From Candidatus Poribacteria bacterium (lineage in GTDB: Bacteria > Poribacteria > WGA-4E > UBA9662): a DNA stretch of 16,068 nucleotides. The notes under the pieces are model-generated. The model did not search any database. It saw nothing but the letters and a program-made list of their open reading frames with translations, and had not been told where the DNA came from. Positions 15,187 through 16,068 of this stretch are shown in pieces (the stretch's first letter is position 1; each line of letters begins with the position of its first letter). Made by a program: the position numbers and the translations under genes. The stretch lies in assembly GCA_002699335.1 (NCBI GenBank), contig PACG01000111.1, forward strand, positions 3,882-19,949, written 5' to 3'.

Positions 15187-15960
15187 ATGCAAATTGGAAC
15201 CTATAACGTACTCGGATTGAGGGGATATCCCCCCGAAGAATCTTCGGCTGAAATCGGTAATCCCGGTGATGAATCTAATACTGCCCATTTCACGCAGGTG
15301 TTCGCCGAACTCAACTGCGACATACTTGCCCTACAGGAAGGCATCGCGGTTCGCACAATACAGCCTATCGCCCATCAAATGGATTGTTATTTGGCCACCT
15401 TTCCGTCGCCCATCAACTGGCCGGGCCACATCCTATCGCGATATCCCATCCTGGAATCACGCATCTTCAGTCATACAGATCCCACACAAGCGACGCCCTC
15501 CTTTAGTCGCACATCGGGGGCTGCCTTATTATCCGTTGAGGTCGATACCACGCTTTGGGCGGTTGACATCCATCTGCACCCCAGCGATGTGGATCTCCGT
15601 CTACAGGAAGCAGACATGTTGAAACAACGCGTCAAACAACTCCAGAACATCACCGAAAATATGATTGTCTTGGGAGACTTCAACAGCCAAGTCGATGAGC
15701 AGGTACATCAACATTTGGGAGAGATGAACTTTGTCAATGCAATGGAAACCGTGGGTGGTGGGATTCAAGCTACAATGGACACGGTGGGCATCCGCAGGCA
15801 TTACATCGATCACATCTATGTTAGCCCTTCGCTGGCATCACATTTACAGGGGGCAAGGGTAATTAGAAACCCAGGGTTTCGTCACGACGGTCCACAACAA
15901 AAAGGCGTCTGGGTACACTCTGATCACCTGCCGGTTGTCGCACAACTCAACTGGCCGTAG
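15187..15960 (+). CDS. Endonuclease/exonuclease/phosphatase (EEP) superfamily hydrolase
   Basis: This is a 257-residue metal-dependent phosphoesterase. The EEP active-site set is complete: TYN (Asn7), ILALQE (Glu51), AVDIHLH (His129), IVLGDFNSQ (Asp164 and Asn166), YIDHIYVS (Asp208 and His209) and the final SDH (Asp246 and His247). Substrates across the superfamily range from DNA and inositol phosphates to sphingomyelin, so the true substrate is not known. There is no signal peptide or membrane helix, so it is probably cytosolic. The length fits a single EEP domain. The ATG at 15187 has a very strong GAGGAGG ribosome site 7 bases upstream. It is on the opposite strand from the permease cluster and does not appear to be part of it. 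Confidence 0.93.
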   Translation: MQIGTYNVLGLRGYPPEESSAEIGNPGDESNTAHFTQVFAELNCDILALQEGIAVRTIQPIAHQMDCYLATFPSPINWPGHILSRYPILESRIFSHTDPTQATPSFSRTSGAALLSVEVDTTLWAVDIHLHPSDVDLRLQEADMLKQRVKQLQNITENMIVLGDFNSQVDEQVHQHLGEMNFVNAMETVGGGIQATMDTVGIRRHYIDHIYVSPSLASHLQGARVIRNPGFRHDGPQQKGVWVHSDHLPVVAQLNWP

Positions 15961-15984
15961 CATAGAGCATTTATCGTTTTGCTA

Positions 15985-15998
15985 CCTGATCGATCAGG
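15985..15998. repeat. Perfect 14-bp palindrome past the EEP gene
   Basis: CCTGATCGATCAGG is self-complementary and lies 25 bases past the EEP stop codon. No T run follows, so a terminator is not supported; about one such site is expected by chance. The remaining bases to the window end have short open frames but nothing recognisable. Confidence 0.25.
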
Positions 15999-16068
15999 AA
16001 CTTGTAAGCCGGCCATAATTCGAAGACTATCAAACCGATTAGGCATGGAGATCGCCTTTGAATTCGAG

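Noticed and set aside
1..16068. CRISPR array, tRNA, rRNA or intact insertion sequence
   Set aside because: No regularly spaced repeats, no cloverleaf-like or rRNA sequence and no intact transposase were seen on reading both strands.

Overview
The window reads as chromosome of a Gram-negative environmental bacterium of moderate GC. The genes point to the Planctomycetota/Poribacteria-type neighbourhood: an OPT-like transporter of the kind common there, an endonuclease/exonuclease/phosphatase protein, a discoidin-domain lipoprotein, calcium-binding D-x-D-N-x-G-x-I-D-E repeats, and an operon built round a very large FtsX-type permease. This placement is inference from gene content only.

Layout. 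Bases 1-808 (minus strand) are the wreck of an M14-type metallopeptidase gene, readable only by changing frame several times. Bases 809-1264 hold no convincing gene. Bases 14323 down to 1265 (minus strand) form one long, tightly packed gene cluster of seven genes: a 2510-residue MacB/FtsX-type permease with an enormous extracytoplasmic N-terminal half; a 56-residue two-helix membrane protein; an OPT-like membrane transporter starting at TTG; a discoidin-like lipoprotein; a cytosolic protein of unknown function; a PqqD-domain protein; and a LolD/MacB-type ABC ATPase. Bases 14324-15186 are a long leader and spacer region with an inverted repeat near the giant gene's start and a decayed coding remnant near its right end. 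A plus-strand EEP-superfamily hydrolase (15187-15960) follows.

How the genes may work together. The ATPase at the end and the permease at the start of the cluster are the natural halves of one type VII (MacB/LolCDE/FtsEX) ABC machine. In this class ATP hydrolysis in the cytosol moves a domain outside the membrane. Here that outside domain is joined to the permease in one chain: two LysM-like modules (peptidoglycan binding), calcium-binding repeats, a protease-associated-like segment, an M28 peptidase fold that has lost its zinc ligands and catalytic glutamate, and about 500 residues of coiled coil inserted into that fold. The analogy is to FtsEX with its coiled-coil partner EnvC, here as a single polypeptide with a different, dead peptidase domain. 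The lipoprotein, the two-helix protein, the PqqD protein and the unknown protein are candidate accessory subunits. No radical SAM enzyme or peptide precursor accompanies the PqqD gene in this window. This machine is the main candidate for an undescribed system here.
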